Source of the DNA: an uncultured Roseovarius sp.
GTDB taxonomy: Bacteria > Pseudomonadota > Alphaproteobacteria > Rhodobacterales > Rhodobacteraceae
Direction of reading: 5' to 3'
DNA length: 64,000 nucleotides
NCBI GenBank assembly: GCA_947497295.1
Contig: CANMFU010000009.1
Location: forward strand, 1-64,000
Made by a program: the position numbers and the translations under genes. The notes under the pieces were generated by a model that saw only the letters and a program-made list of their open reading frames with translations, did no database searches and was not told where the DNA came from. Positions 19,122-31,162 of this stretch are shown in pieces; position 1 is the stretch's first letter; the number at the start of each line of letters is the position of its first letter.

Positions 19122-20057
19122 TCATGCCACCAATTTTGGTGAGGCAGGATCATTAACAATCAGATGTCCGGCATCCCACAGTGCGGGACAAACCTCCGCC
19201 TCGGCATGGCCGTTGCGTAGCCTGCGACACGCACCGACGGGAATATCGACAGCGGCCAGAACGTGGTCGGTCATCATGGCGGCAGTCTGGGGCGCAATTG
19301 CCGCGTGAATGCCGTCAAGTGAAACACCCACATCGCAGGGCAAAAATACGCTGGCACCCCCAACGCCGGAGTCCGTCAGCGCAAAACCGAAGGGCACACC
19401 GACTGCGCCCAGAACGCACACAACAGTCTGAAGCTCGATGGCCCGGGCCCGCGCGCAACTGAACACCCTGTTGTAGCCGGTAATCATATCAGTTTTGGCA
19501 GGGATGATCACCAGATCAAGGTCGAGTGTCCCCAGTCGGGACCACAAGTCCGTAAATTCGCTGTCGAGGCAAATGATCATAGCGATCCGTAGCCCGTTCC
19601 ACTCGATGACATTTATCGATTCACCATGGACGGTAATACCGCCAGCGCCCTGAGCTTCGAGCGGGGTCAGGCTCAGTTTGTCTTGGCTATGACGCGCACC
19701 ATCCGGCGTTATCAACCATGCACGGTTGAAATATGTAGCAATACCGCCCACCGGCCCGGCCGCGAACGGTATCGTTCCGGCAAGGATCGAGACACCATAG
19801 TTCGCGGAGATTATAGCAATCGCATCCAGCGATATCTGCCCACATTCAAAGAGCCAGCCGAGGGTATCCGCCTCCGCCATATCTGCCGGGGCAAAATTCA
19901 ACCACTGGGCGCAGGCGAACTCGGGAAGGACCAACATGTGTCCGCCCCGCGCTGCCGTCTGTGCGACCCGCGCTTCCAGAGCGGCGAGCCACGTCTGCAG
20001 ATCCTGCACGCTCGATTCAAGATTGGCAGCCCAGAGGTCTATCGAAACATGTTCCAT
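19122..20057 (-). CDS. Carbon-nitrogen hydrolase (nitrilase superfamily)
   Basis: The start [14 protein letters not shown] is chosen because homology begins there; the open frame extends back to 20453 but that part is not protein-like. The nitrilase catalytic triad is present: Glu46 in LPEFACAQW, Lys127 in SQDKLSLTP and Cys164 in ICLDSEF. The protein should hydrolyse an amide or carbamoyl group; the substrate is open. At 311 residues it has normal family length. It is convergent with the esterase and divergent from the catalase. Confidence 0.87.
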   Translation of the reverse strand: MEHVSIDLWAANLESSVQDLQTWLAALEARVAQTAARGGHMLVLPEFACAQWLNFAPADMAEADTLGWLFECGQISLDAIAIISANYGVSILAGTIPFAAGPVGGIATYFNRAWLITPDGARHSQDKLSLTPLEAQGAGGITVHGESINVIEWNGLRIAMIICLDSEFTDLWSRLGTLDLDLVIIPAKTDMITGYNRVFSCARARAIELQTVVCVLGAVGVPFGFALTDSGVGGASVFLPCDVGVSLDGIHAAIAPQTAAMMTDHVLAAVDIPVGACRRLRNGHAEAEVCPALWDAGHLIVNDPASPKLVA

Positions 20058-20277
20058 GATTTTTCCAGCGCGAATGGAGAGTGAGCCGTCTGCCAAGACT
20101 CCAGCCGTCCCGAAGCAAGGCGGACGTCTGGTGATTTTGCAGATTGACTGCGAGAAGAGGGGTAAGCACGATTTTATGTCCGGTTGCATTAATCTAGATG
20201 GAAGTTCCAAAACATTGCGCAGCGTAGCATTTGTTCTGTTCGATAATTCCCCTGTTGCGAGTCGCTGGAGAAAACAA

Positions 20278-22386
<2,109 letters not shown>

Positions 22387-22399
22387 TCCATTTTCACGT

Positions 22400-22464
22400 C
22401 GTCTCATCACGATATGCGACTGGCTGAGAAACCTCTGAGCCATCCTTGCAATCGTGATGAGACG
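22400..22464. terminator. 14-base inverted repeat between convergent genes
   Basis: CGTCTCATCACGAT (22400-22413) and its exact reverse complement (22451-22464) flank a 37-base spacer that carries its own small inverted repeat (TGGCT/AGCCA). It lies just after katE and overlaps the last codons of the convergent membrane-protein gene. A bidirectional terminator is the simplest reading; the arms are longer and more widely spaced than usual. Confidence 0.55.
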
Positions 22465-23183
22465 TCGGATCCAGGATATTGGCGGAAGTAAGGAAGCGCC
22501 CGGGCCAGATGGGCCCAGTCTGTCGTAGAGTCATCGAGCCTGCTGTCAAACACCTTGGTCAGTCTTTCCGGAACTCTCATTTGTGGGTCCTGATGACTGA
22601 AGAATAGAGCAAAAGGGGCGGCGTTCAGCTCGGCAGTCAATCCTGCCAGATCTTTCAAGAACATAAGATTATCGTTTTTGCCGGCCTGGAGGTATAGTAA
22701 AAGCTTGCGCCCGTGGACCACAGTTTGAGTGGTCGTCATGATGAAGCTCACGCCAAGTGTCAGGACAACCATACCATTAACACCGACCACCACACCCAGA
22801 AGCGAGATATTCGATGTAGCAGGCGACGTCGTGCCGCCTCCTACGGTCGAGAGAAGATGACCCACGTGTGATACCAATCCGACAGGGCTTGCCGGAAGTC
22901 CACTGCTCTGGTCTACGACTGCCCCGGTGATGCCGTAAAAGATCATCGCCCAGGACAGGTTCACGCTGAGTATCCACCACGTGGCCACGGTTGCCACGAC
23001 CAGCGGGCCGATGATCTTGTGCTTGGTGTCCGTGTCGGGCAGCTGCCTGAACAGGCGGAACGCGGACCGTGCCACACGTATCGCGATAGGACTGCTGTCG
23101 TTTGTGCCAACCGTCGTTATCAGAAAATCCGTCATGATGATGATCAGGAAGATCCATCCTAGAAGTCCGATGACTAATGACAT
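22407..23183 (-). CDS. Membrane protein resembling a two-pore-helix ion channel
   Basis: A 258-residue protein with hydrophobic segments at about residues 3-25, 58-83 and 128-152. Between the last two there is HVGHLLSTVGGGTTSPAT, which resembles the pore helix and selectivity filter of K+ channels (TVGYG) but with GGG. The C-terminal third is cytoplasmic. This may be a divergent cation channel; the altered filter means selectivity cannot be predicted. It precedes an antiporter gene on the same strand, so ion homeostasis is a shared theme. Confidence 0.6.
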   Translation of the reverse strand: MSLVIGLLGWIFLIIIMTDFLITTVGTNDSSPIAIRVARSAFRLFRQLPDTDTKHKIIGPLVVATVATWWILSVNLSWAMIFYGITGAVVDQSSGLPASPVGLVSHVGHLLSTVGGGTTSPATSNISLLGVVVGVNGMVVLTLGVSFIMTTTQTVVHGRKLLLYLQAGKNDNLMFLKDLAGLTAELNAAPFALFFSHQDPQMRVPERLTKVFDSRLDDSTTDWAHLARALPYFRQYPGSDVSSRLQGWLRGFSASRIS

Positions 23184-23269
23184 TGCAGCACCTTCACATG
23201 GTTTGGTGGTCTTCTATGGATGAAATCCAAGGCGCTCACTCCCTAGTTCCAGAAAGATTGGACAGATGA

Positions 23270-24511
23270 TCATCGCCCGATCTTTTCCATGCTCCAGCCC
23301 ACCGAGAAGCCGTGCAGGACCGTTGACAGAAAAATCGTCAGCGCGGTGATGATCCAAAGATCGGACAGGTTATCAAGTTCTATTTGGCTGGTTGCAAAGG
23401 CTAGGTAGTAAATTGACCCAATTCCGCGCACCCCATAGACGGCAACCACCGCACGGTCGGAACGGGGTAAGTTGCTTCCGGTCAGCGATATCCATCCGGC
23501 AAGCGGACGCAGCACAACAATCAGCAGCACTGCAATGGCGACATGGCTCCAGGTCAGGTCGGCTGCCAAAACAGGTAGCAGGCCGCCCAGGGCAATCAAC
23601 AACAGCGCCGTCAAAGCATGTTCAATGGATTCCGAAAAATCATGTAGATGACGGTGATAGCGGTGTTCGCTCTCTATACGCCTGAGCGACAGGCCCATCG
23701 CCGCCACGGCTATGAAACCGTAACCCTCAGCCATTTCTGTCGAGCCGTAGCATAGGAATACTCCGGCAATGGCGATCACACCCGATCCGGTATCGGCCAG
23801 CTTAGTATTCTTCGGCAGGTTGAACAGGATCTGTCCCAACAGCCATCCCCCGGCCCAGCCCATCACAGCACCTACAAATATTCGATAAATCACATCCTCT
23901 AGAAACCACCGCAGACCCCATTCACCGGGCGCCAAACCCTGCGCGATGACGATCAGGCCAAGATAGACAAAAGGAAAGGCCAGCCCGTCGTTCAACGCGG
24001 CCTCGGTTGTCAGGGCAAAGCGCACCGGATGTTCCTGACCCTCCTGTGGCGGCGCAATCTGCACGTCTGCGGCAAGAACAGGATCCGTCGGTGCCAGCAC
24101 GGCGGCAAGCAGCACGGCGCCGCCAAAGGTCAGTCCACCCACGACCACCCCCAGTAATGCGACCGCTACGATGGTCAGGGGCATCGCGATCAACAGTAGC
24201 CGCGCAGTGGATCGCCATTTCCTCAGCGGCCAGAGGCTGTCGACGCGCATACCCGCAGCGAAGAGCGCGACGATGACGGTGATTTCCGCCATCACCTCCC
24301 ATAGCAAGGGCACCGTGCGCGGGTCGGGGGGTGACGGCAATCCCGGTATCGTAAGGGCAGCCACGCCGCCCAGCAGGATCATAAGCGGGGCGGCCGCCGG
24401 TTCACGCGGCGAGATGAGCCGCGGTAACCAGCGGGACAGGATAACGATGCACCCGACAACAGCGAGGGTCAGATGATAGGCGCTGAACGTGAAAAAGGTG
24501 TCACTTTCCAT
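23270..24511 (-). CDS. Cation:proton antiporter (CPA1 type)
   Basis: A 413-residue polytopic membrane protein with about 11-12 hydrophobic segments. Typical antiporter parts are present: LLAAVLAPTDPVLAADVQ (the conserved P-T-D-P) and ALTTEAALNDGLAFPFVYL (the ND pair involved in ion exchange). It should exchange Na+ or K+ for H+ at the inner membrane. Its start lies one base beyond the stop of the YetF-like gene, so the two form an operon. The start at 24511 is set by that spacing. Confidence 0.9.
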   Translation of the reverse strand: MESDTFFTFSAYHLTLAVVGCIVILSRWLPRLISPREPAAAPLMILLGGVAALTIPGLPSPPDPRTVPLLWEVMAEITVIVALFAAGMRVDSLWPLRKWRSTARLLLIAMPLTIVAVALLGVVVGGLTFGGAVLLAAVLAPTDPVLAADVQIAPPQEGQEHPVRFALTTEAALNDGLAFPFVYLGLIVIAQGLAPGEWGLRWFLEDVIYRIFVGAVMGWAGGWLLGQILFNLPKNTKLADTGSGVIAIAGVFLCYGSTEMAEGYGFIAVAAMGLSLRRIESEHRYHRHLHDFSESIEHALTALLLIALGGLLPVLAADLTWSHVAIAVLLIVVLRPLAGWISLTGSNLPRSDRAVVAVYGVRGIGSIYYLAFATSQIELDNLSDLWIITALTIFLSTVLHGFSVGWSMEKIGR

Positions 24512-24512
24512 T

Positions 24513-25028
24513 TCAGGCTTCGGCGACGCCCTTGAACAGGGCCTCATCCACATGATCGCCGTGAAGAACCGAAATGTCGCCCGTAGTCTCCAGCACCACG
24601 GCGCGCACCGACGCAAAGTCCAGCGCGTTTGCCTCACGCAGCTTGGCGATCAGGTCTTCCTCGGCCACCCGGGTCGCGCGCAGGGCATCGTGCAGGATGA
24701 CACCATCTTTCATGAGCAGAACCGGCGTGTTTTGAACCAGCGCATCAAAACCGGGAAACCAGCGCCGGAGCCGCGAAACAAAATACTGCACGGCAAAGAG
24801 ACAGGCCATCGCCGTCACCGTTTGAAGAAATCCGGTCCATTGTTGCGATTGCGAAACCCCTGCAAGCAGTGAGCCCATGGCCACCGTCATTACGAAGTCG
24901 AAATTGGTCATTTTCGAGAATGATCTCAATCCCACGATGCGGACCAGAAAAATGATCCAAGCAATACCGATCACGCTCAGTAGGGAACCCTTGGCCAACG
25001 CATCGAGTATAGGTCCGTCAAAAAACAT
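24513..25028 (-). CDS. YetF/DUF421 family membrane protein
   Basis: A 171-residue protein with two or three N-terminal hydrophobic segments (SLLSVIGIAWIIFLVRIVGLR; MTVAMGSLLAGV; TAMACLFAVQYFVSRL) and a soluble C-terminal domain (PVLLMKDGVILHDALRATRVAEEDL), the plan of YetF/DUF421 proteins. AAGGGA precedes the chosen ATG. Function of the family is unknown, though members often appear in stress regulons. It is the first gene of a unit with the antiporter. Confidence 0.88.
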   Translation of the reverse strand: MFFDGPILDALAKGSLLSVIGIAWIIFLVRIVGLRSFSKMTNFDFVMTVAMGSLLAGVSQSQQWTGFLQTVTAMACLFAVQYFVSRLRRWFPGFDALVQNTPVLLMKDGVILHDALRATRVAEEDLIAKLREANALDFASVRAVVLETTGDISVLHGDHVDEALFKGVAEA

Positions 25029-25200
25029 CAATGTATCCCTTGTTTGAAGGTTCTTTTTGCATCCAAGACTTATTCGTTCAAACGCGACCATAGCCGCGTG
25101 CGGAATACCCCGTTTCAATGCATATTAAATCCACGCAAGGCAGTCGGGTTTAAAGAAAGTATATGGCAAGGTAGGCACAAGAACAGGGAGTTCTCGGTTA

Positions 25201-25644
25201 GTGGTCGATTTCAGTGAATTTATACTTCGCGTCCTTTTTTCTGGGGGGTGTGGGTTAATCGTCGGGCTTGATCGCGAGATCAAAGGAAAGCCTCTAGGGG
25301 CGGGTGTCTACGTTTTGGTTGCGATCGGCTCTGCCGCCTTAATGGCAGTTACCCTCAATTTTGCTCTGAGCAGCATGGCCGAGGATGAGGCCCTCAGTAT
25401 TGACCCTACCCGCCTTATTCAGGGTATTGTCGGTGGCATCGGGTTCCTCGGAGCGGGCGCGATCATGTCGCCCAGTGACGACGGGCGACTAAAAGGTGTC
25501 CGCAGCGGAGCCGCAATCTGGGCTGTAGGGTCGATTGGCATCGCTTGCGGGCTAGGTTTCCTCAAGGAAGCGGCATTTATCTCTGCGCTCATCTTCGTCG
25601 TTCTCAATATTTTCGACTGGCTTCATATCAGAGGCAACAAATAG
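25201..25644 (+). CDS. MgtC/SapB family membrane protein
   Basis: A 147-residue protein starting with GTG. It has four hydrophobic segments and the family signatures GLIVGLDREIKGKPLG and VGGIGFLGAGAIM. MgtC proteins sit in the inner membrane and modulate ATP synthase or magnesium-related physiology in other bacteria. The next gene, a Crp-type regulator, starts 10 bases downstream, so the two are probably one transcript. Confidence 0.9.
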   Translation: MVDFSEFILRVLFSGGCGLIVGLDREIKGKPLGAGVYVLVAIGSAALMAVTLNFALSSMAEDEALSIDPTRLIQGIVGGIGFLGAGAIMSPSDDGRLKGVRSGAAIWAVGSIGIACGLGFLKEAAFISALIFVVLNIFDWLHIRGNK

Positions 25645-25654
25645 GAAAATTTTC

Positions 25655-26392
25655 ATGTCCAGCACATCCAGTTGCCTCGTTACCAAGCTGTCGCATTACG
25701 TCTCACTTTCCGAGGCCGATTGTGATAGGTTGGCTAAGCTTGAGAAAGCCGAACGCATTTTCGATGCAGGACGGGAAGTGTATCAGGGGGGCGACGAGAA
25801 CAAGGACATATACGTGGTCAAACATGGCTGGGCCTTCAGCTATACCGATCTGCCCGATGGTCGGCGCCAGATTGTCAAGATCCATCATCCCGGCGACATC
25901 ATCGGTTTCCCCGACGTCGCCCTCAAGCACTCCACGACCACGCTGCGAACTGTCGAAGAGGTGTGCCTGTGTCCATTCCCGAAATCGTCACTTGATGAAA
26001 TACTTAGGAAATCCCCGAAACTTTCGGCACTTTTGCTGTCGATCGCATTACGAGACCATGTCGTTCTGATCGACGTCCTGCGGGCAATGGGCCGGATGAG
26101 CGCGCAGGAACGGGTCAGCTACATGTTGCTGGATCTGATCGCGCGGCTCAGGATCACCAACCGGGATATGACCGACACCATCCGCCTGCCAATGACCCAG
26201 AGCCAGATTGCCGATTATCTAGGCCTCACCAACGTTTACATCAGCAAGACCTTCATCCGGATGGAAGAAGACGGCTACATTCACCGCGATCAAAATCACA
26301 TCCAGATCCTTAGGGAGGATGCGATGATCGAACTTACAGATTTCCATGATAGGTATGCCGACATGGACACTTCGTGGTTTCCACAAGACTAG
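25655..26392 (+). CDS. Crp/Fnr family transcriptional regulator
   Basis: A 245-residue regulator with an N-terminal cyclic-nucleotide-binding-like beta-barrel (AGREVYQGGDENKDIYVVKHG, IHHPGDIIGF) and a C-terminal winged helix (MTQSQIADYLGLTNVYISKTFIRMEEDG). No Fnr-type N-terminal cysteine cluster is seen, so it is unlikely to hold an iron-sulfur centre. It is co-directional with mgtC upstream and lies 200 bp before the glycan operon, which it could control; that is inference. Confidence 0.9.
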   Translation: MSSTSSCLVTKLSHYVSLSEADCDRLAKLEKAERIFDAGREVYQGGDENKDIYVVKHGWAFSYTDLPDGRRQIVKIHHPGDIIGFPDVALKHSTTTLRTVEEVCLCPFPKSSLDEILRKSPKLSALLLSIALRDHVVLIDVLRAMGRMSAQERVSYMLLDLIARLRITNRDMTDTIRLPMTQSQIADYLGLTNVYISKTFIRMEEDGYIHRDQNHIQILREDAMIELTDFHDRYADMDTSWFPQD

Positions 26393-26487
26393 AGACTGAA
26401 ACCCAATTCAATCCAGTTGAAAGCCGCAGTCGGCGGTCTGGCGCATTGTCGGAGCGTGGGCATAGATCTCGAATTGCCGTGCGCGCG

Positions 26488-26513
26488 GGAACTAATCAAC
26501 AGCGAAAGTTGTT
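26488..26513 (+). promoter_or_regulatory. EcfG-like promoter of the glycan operon
   Basis: GGAAC at 26488-26492 is followed, after 17 bases, by TGTT at 26510-26513. The element lies 80 bases upstream of the first glycosyltransferase start and points at it. The match is a little weaker than the others because the base before GTT is T rather than C. Confidence 0.5.
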
Positions 26514-26593
26514 GCCTTTTCGGTAGCGTTCGAACCGGACAAGCTGCTGATTGTGAATAATATTTACTGCACTTTTAACGCTTGGGGGCGAAC

Positions 26594-28051
26594 GTGAAAC
26601 TACGGCTTGTCGCAATCTGTGGAATACTGATTCTGTCCGCTGCCGTTCCGACAGTGGGCATGATCGTTTGCGCCGCCATCGTTGCAATTCAGGTTGCCCT
26701 GATGGCTCTTCGGCCAATTATCGCCTGTTTGCCCACGTCATTGACAGCAGGTCAGCAGAGATCCGTTACCCCGCGATTTTCAATTCATGTTGCGACCCAT
26801 TCGGAACCGCCTCACTTGGTGATCCGCACCCTGCGGGCCTTACTCGATCAGGACTGGCCGTCAGGTGGCTACGAGATCATCGTTATGGACAACAACACCG
26901 CCGATCCCGCGCTGTGGAAGCCGGTCGCGACCTTCTGCGCGGCGCATCCATTTCGGATCACCTTCCTGCACCGGATGGGCGTGCGCGGCGCCAAGGCCGG
27001 CGCGCTCAACATCGCGCTGACGCACACGCGCGCCGATGCGACCCATGTGGTAACCGTCGATGCGGATTATGTCGTCCATCGCGACTTCCTAAGCCGCGCT
27101 GCGGAAGCACTGCATCGGACTGGGGCGGATTACGTGCAGTTCCCACAATCCTATGTTGCCACGACGACCACCGCACCGGGCGTGGACGCCGAACTTGAAG
27201 AATATTTCCGCACCAATGCCGCCATCGCCGATGAGGCGGAGGCGGTGCTGCTGACCGGCACGCTTTGCGTGATCTCGAAAACGGCGCTGATTGCCGTGAA
27301 CGGTTGGTCCGGGGCCACCACGACCGAGGATGCGGAGCTGGGCGTGCGGCTTTGCCATGCTGGCTTTATCGGTCGGTTCATCAATCAAATCGTGGGTAAG
27401 GGTCTGCTGCCGCTGTCTTTTCGCGATCTCGAGAAACAACGGTATCGTTGGTGCAGTGGCAACGTCCAGACGCTGCTGAGACATGGGCGGACGATCCTCA
27501 CCCCCACCGGTAATTTCAACATCCACAAGCGGCTAGTCATCCTGTCGCAACTGACCGCCTGGTTCAGCCTCGCACTGGTTCCCTCCGCGCTCTTGACGGT
27601 CTGGCTGCTGACCGGACAGGGGCATACGGTCGCCACCTCCTTGGCTGCGGCCGCCATCGTGCTCGGCCTGGCTGACATCACGACCCGCGTCGTCGTGCGC
27701 GGGATCCGCGACGGGCAGGACCTTCCGGTCATCCTGCACGCGCTGGCTTGTCGCGTCGCGCTGGCACCGCAATCGGCCAAGGCGACCTTCGATGCGCTCA
27801 CGGGCTGCCGCCTGACATTCGTGGTCACCGACAAGGCCGGCGGCAAGGGCGATCCCTCACTTTCCGCCTGTCATCTCATGGTCTTCCTCACCGCGATCCT
27901 GCTGCTGCTCGGCGTGCAATCCACGGAGCCGCTGATCCGCGCCGCGCTACTGACGCTCCTGCTGCCGCTGCCCGCCGCGATGCTGACCGACAGAAGCCTG
28001 CGCGCCTATCGCGCCGCGATTGCCCCACCGCTGACGGAGGTTTCTGCATGA
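26594..28051 (+). CDS. Processive-type family-2 glycosyltransferase (membrane)
   Basis: GTG at 26594 is preferred over TTG at 26582 because GGGGGCG precedes it. Two N-terminal hydrophobic segments are followed by a GT2 catalytic domain with the D..DxD..TED..QxxRW set (TVDADYVV; TTEDAELG; QRYRWCSGN) and four more C-terminal membrane segments, the plan of cellulose/chitin/hyaluronan synthase-like enzymes. It likely polymerises or transfers sugars from a nucleotide sugar at the inner membrane. It overlaps the next gene by ATGA and leads a seven-gene operon. Confidence 0.9.
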   Translation: MKLRLVAICGILILSAAVPTVGMIVCAAIVAIQVALMALRPIIACLPTSLTAGQQRSVTPRFSIHVATHSEPPHLVIRTLRALLDQDWPSGGYEIIVMDNNTADPALWKPVATFCAAHPFRITFLHRMGVRGAKAGALNIALTHTRADATHVVTVDADYVVHRDFLSRAAEALHRTGADYVQFPQSYVATTTTAPGVDAELEEYFRTNAAIADEAEAVLLTGTLCVISKTALIAVNGWSGATTTEDAELGVRLCHAGFIGRFINQIVGKGLLPLSFRDLEKQRYRWCSGNVQTLLRHGRTILTPTGNFNIHKRLVILSQLTAWFSLALVPSALLTVWLLTGQGHTVATSLAAAAIVLGLADITTRVVVRGIRDGQDLPVILHALACRVALAPQSAKATFDALTGCRLTFVVTDKAGGKGDPSLSACHLMVFLTAILLLLGVQSTEPLIRAALLTLLLPLPAAMLTDRSLRAYRAAIAPPLTEVSA

Positions 28052-29016
28052 CATCCGATCCGCTCGCCCCCCTGGTCGATATCGTCATCCCCACCTACAA
28101 CCGCGCGCATCTGATCGCGGGCGCCATCCGCGCCGCACTCGATCAAAGCTGGTGGAACATCCGCGTCACCGTGATCGACGACGCCAGCACGGACGCGACC
28201 GCAGACGCGGTTCAGCCGTTCGTCGCCGATCCGCGTTTCAACTACATCCGGTTGTCGCAGAACCTCGGCACGGCAAACGCCAAGAACGCAGGCCTGCTGC
28301 TGACCGCGGGCGATGCCGTCACCTTCCACGATTCCGACGACATCCCGCACCGCGACAAGGTGCTGCACCAGGTCCGTGTGCTGACCGCGCAGGATATCGG
28401 TGCCGATGCGTGTCTGAACTGGAAGCTTGCGAACAAGGAGGCGGGGCAGCGGCTGGAGGTCAGCGCGGCACTCACCCACCATGAGCTGATCCTGCCGGAC
28501 GGGCGTCGCGTCGAGATCCGGCGCGATTTGTCCCTGCTCGATGACGTGTTCCCGAACCTTCAGATGGGCGCGCAGGTGCCGGGGGAATGGACACATATCA
28601 ATTCGGGTCTCTTCCGTTCGGATGTGTTCCGCCGCCTCGGCGGGTTCGAGGATTGCATCGAGGAGGACCGGGAATTCCGCAACCGGCTGATCCTGAACGG
28701 CGAGGTCATCTGGATCGTTCCCGAACTGTTGCTGACCAAGATCGAGACCCCGGACAGCCTGACGCAATCCGCAGTCTCGGATTACGACAGCGCCAGACGT
28801 AAGGCGGACCGGCAGAAGGTCTGGGCCAAGGTCGAGGACTGGCGGCAGAACGGCAGGGTCAAGTCCGTGCCGGTCGATATCCCGACCCTCGGCATCAGCC
28901 ATGTCAGCCGGCCCGTCCTGCTGGCGCGGCGCGACATGCCCGCAATGCCCGAGACATCGGCCCGGGTCGAGCGGATCCTCACCTCCGCCCCGGTGACAGA
29001 AATGGCCGCGCAATGA
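28048..29016 (+). CDS. Family-2 glycosyltransferase
   Basis: A 322-residue soluble GT-A enzyme starting MTSDPLAPLVDIVIPTYN at 28048, coupled to the preceding gene by a four-base overlap. It has the nucleotide-sugar fold (VIDDASTDATADAV), a DSDD metal site (TFHDSDDIPHRDK) and a C-terminal acceptor part. Donor and acceptor are unknown. It should add a residue to the product of the operon. Confidence 0.9.
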   Translation: MTSDPLAPLVDIVIPTYNRAHLIAGAIRAALDQSWWNIRVTVIDDASTDATADAVQPFVADPRFNYIRLSQNLGTANAKNAGLLLTAGDAVTFHDSDDIPHRDKVLHQVRVLTAQDIGADACLNWKLANKEAGQRLEVSAALTHHELILPDGRRVEIRRDLSLLDDVFPNLQMGAQVPGEWTHINSGLFRSDVFRRLGGFEDCIEEDREFRNRLILNGEVIWIVPELLLTKIETPDSLTQSAVSDYDSARRKADRQKVWAKVEDWRQNGRVKSVPVDIPTLGISHVSRPVLLARRDMPAMPETSARVERILTSAPVTEMAAQ

Positions 29017-30059
29017 AAGTGCTTCGAAATGAGACCCGGCGTGTGCCTCTGATGATCGTGGACCCGTGCTCTGCTGGGGGTTACGACCTGCCCGATCTCG
29101 AGACCGGCGGGCTTGGCGGAACAGAAGCGACCGTGCTGCGGGTGGCCACCGCGCTTAGCCCCCGGTTCGAGATCACGCATTACCAGAACGGTCGCAGCCA
29201 TCGACACTTGTCGGGAGCGGGCCAGTTGCGATCGCTGCAAGACCTCGATGAGCAGCAAAGACCCGCCGCACTTATCGTCATCAACCGCTGGAAGATCGCG
29301 ATCAAGCTGCGTAAGCAGCACCCCGACACGCCGATCTTCCTCTGGCTACACGTCTATCCCGGTCGTCACAACCGCAAGATGGGTGCGGCGTTGAAGACTG
29401 CCGATATCACCGTCATCTGCGTGTCCGAGACGCACGCGGGTGAGGTTGCGGGGTTCCTCGGGACGGAGGATTTGCCTCCCATCCGCGTGATCTACAACCC
29501 GCTCGACGATGACCTGCACGCCGACGCCACGCCCCGTGACCCCGACCGGCTGCTTTTCGCCAGTTCGCCGCACAAGGGGCTGGCGGAGGTGTTCCGCCAG
29601 TTTGCGACCCTGCGCCGTGAACTTCCGAACCTGACCCTGGCCGTCGCCGATCCCGGTTATCTGCGCTGGGACACTGGGCCGGTGCCGGAGGGGGTGGTCT
29701 TTCTGGGCTCGCTGTCCCATGGGGCGCTCATCCGGCAGATGCGACGTGCGCTTTGCCTGTTCTATCCCCAGACGACATTCGCCGAGACCTTCGGTCTGGT
29801 CCTGGCCGAGGCCAATGCGATCGGCACCCCCGTGCTGGTGCATGATGGACTGGGCGCCAATGCCGAGATCGTGGGGGATGCGGAGCAGCGCGTGGACGGA
29901 CACGACCCGGCGCAGATCCTCGCCCGCATCCGCGCATGGCGCTGCGCGCCGCCACAGGTCACGCCTAATCCCGCCTTCCGGCTGGGCCCGGTCGCCAGGG
30001 ACTGGGCGCAGCTGCTGGAGCACGTCCCCGCGATGCGCCCGCAATTGAGCGTGGTATAG
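29013..30059 (+). CDS. Family-4-like glycosyltransferase (GT-B fold)
   Basis: A 348-residue protein overlapping the previous gene by ATGA. The N-terminal half contains GGLGGTEATVLRVA, a glycine-rich motif of GT-B acceptor domains; the C-terminal half has the donor site (FASSPHKGL; ETFGLVLAEANAIGTPVLV with the E-x7-E pattern of retaining enzymes). It should transfer a sugar from a nucleotide donor to the growing product in the cytoplasm. Confidence 0.88.
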   Translation: MKVLRNETRRVPLMIVDPCSAGGYDLPDLETGGLGGTEATVLRVATALSPRFEITHYQNGRSHRHLSGAGQLRSLQDLDEQQRPAALIVINRWKIAIKLRKQHPDTPIFLWLHVYPGRHNRKMGAALKTADITVICVSETHAGEVAGFLGTEDLPPIRVIYNPLDDDLHADATPRDPDRLLFASSPHKGLAEVFRQFATLRRELPNLTLAVADPGYLRWDTGPVPEGVVFLGSLSHGALIRQMRRALCLFYPQTTFAETFGLVLAEANAIGTPVLVHDGLGANAEIVGDAEQRVDGHDPAQILARIRAWRCAPPQVTPNPAFRLGPVARDWAQLLEHVPAMRPQLSVV

Positions 30060-30064
30060 AGCAT

Positions 30065-31162
30065 ATGACAGATTCCAGACCCCTTGCTGCGCTGCCGCCA
30101 TCGAACACCGCCGAGCCGGTTCCCTCCGATGTCTCGGAGGCCCTGCGGGCCGCCGGCGCGCAGGAGGAACGCGACGAGCGCCCTATCAGCCGCTCCATTG
30201 ACCTGTTGCGAGAGGCGGACCTTCTGACGGACGACGGCGCGACCGGTCCTGCCCGCACCGCCCGGGCGCTGATGCAGGTCGGGGCAGCGAACCTCGGCGT
30301 CGGTCGACTGTTCGAAGGGCATATCAACGCGCTGCATCTGGTGCGCCATTATGGAACAAGGGTGCAAAAGGCGGGGGTCGACCGCCGGATCGCCGAGGGC
30401 GCCCTGCTGGGCGTCTGGGGGGCTGACGGCGCGGTGCCGGTGACGCTGGGCACCGCAGGTAAACATTTTCAGGGCGGCAAGTGCTTTGCCTCGGGTCTGG
30501 GCAGCGTGACCCATGCGCTGATCACCGTCGATTCCGGTCCCGACGTGCGACTGGCGCTGATCGACGTGACGGATGCCGACCGGGCGGACCCGTCCACATG
30601 GGACATGCATGGGATGCGGGCGACCGCTTCTGGAACCTACGATTTCACCGGCCTGCCTGCAGAGCGAGCGGAATGGATCGGCGACCCCGGCGATTACCTG
30701 AAGGAGCCGCATTTCGTCGGGGGTGTCTGGCGGATCGCGGCCTTACAAATTGGTGCGGTGGCGGGGCTGCTGGACATGGCCGCGTTAGAGCTTCGCAATG
30801 CGGGACGCATGGACGCAGAGGCGCAGAAGTCGCGCCTGATTGGCGTGCTGATGCGTGCCTGGGCCGGCATGGCGCTGACTGAGCGCGCCGCCGAAGCCGC
30901 CGCCGATCGCCACATCGCACAGGACGACATCGTTGCCACGTCCATCGCGGCCCGGCTATTCACCGAAGAGGTCGGGCTCGACGCCATCCGGGCTGTAGAG
31001 CAGAGCATCGGCTTGCGGCATTTCGCGGCCGGTTCAGAGACCGGACGCACGGCGCGCGATTTGGCGGTTTACCTTCGACAGGCCGCGCGGGATGCATTCC
31101 TGCAACGCGCGGCGCAGACGGCCCTCGGGGAAGATGGCCGCATCTGGGGGGTGTTCGGATGA
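30065..31162 (+). CDS. Acyl-CoA dehydrogenase-fold flavoprotein
   Basis: A 365-residue protein with the acyl-CoA dehydrogenase domain order: helical N-terminus (ISRSIDLLREADLLTDDGATG), beta barrel (VTLGTAGKHFQGGKCFASGLG) and a helical C-terminal bundle. The middle resembles ACADs, but the C-terminal part lacks the usual dehydrogenase catalytic segment that I would expect. Some ACAD-fold enzymes are N-oxygenases of amino sugars (the nitrososynthase group); its place between glycosyltransferases and an amino-sugar-type deacetylase makes that an attractive but unproven role. It starts five bases after the previous stop and overlaps the next gene by ATGA. Confidence 0.8.
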   Translation: MTDSRPLAALPPSNTAEPVPSDVSEALRAAGAQEERDERPISRSIDLLREADLLTDDGATGPARTARALMQVGAANLGVGRLFEGHINALHLVRHYGTRVQKAGVDRRIAEGALLGVWGADGAVPVTLGTAGKHFQGGKCFASGLGSVTHALITVDSGPDVRLALIDVTDADRADPSTWDMHGMRATASGTYDFTGLPAERAEWIGDPGDYLKEPHFVGGVWRIAALQIGAVAGLLDMAALELRNAGRMDAEAQKSRLIGVLMRAWAGMALTERAAEAAADRHIAQDDIVATSIAARLFTEEVGLDAIRAVEQSIGLRHFAAGSETGRTARDLAVYLRQAARDAFLQRAAQTALGEDGRIWGVFG

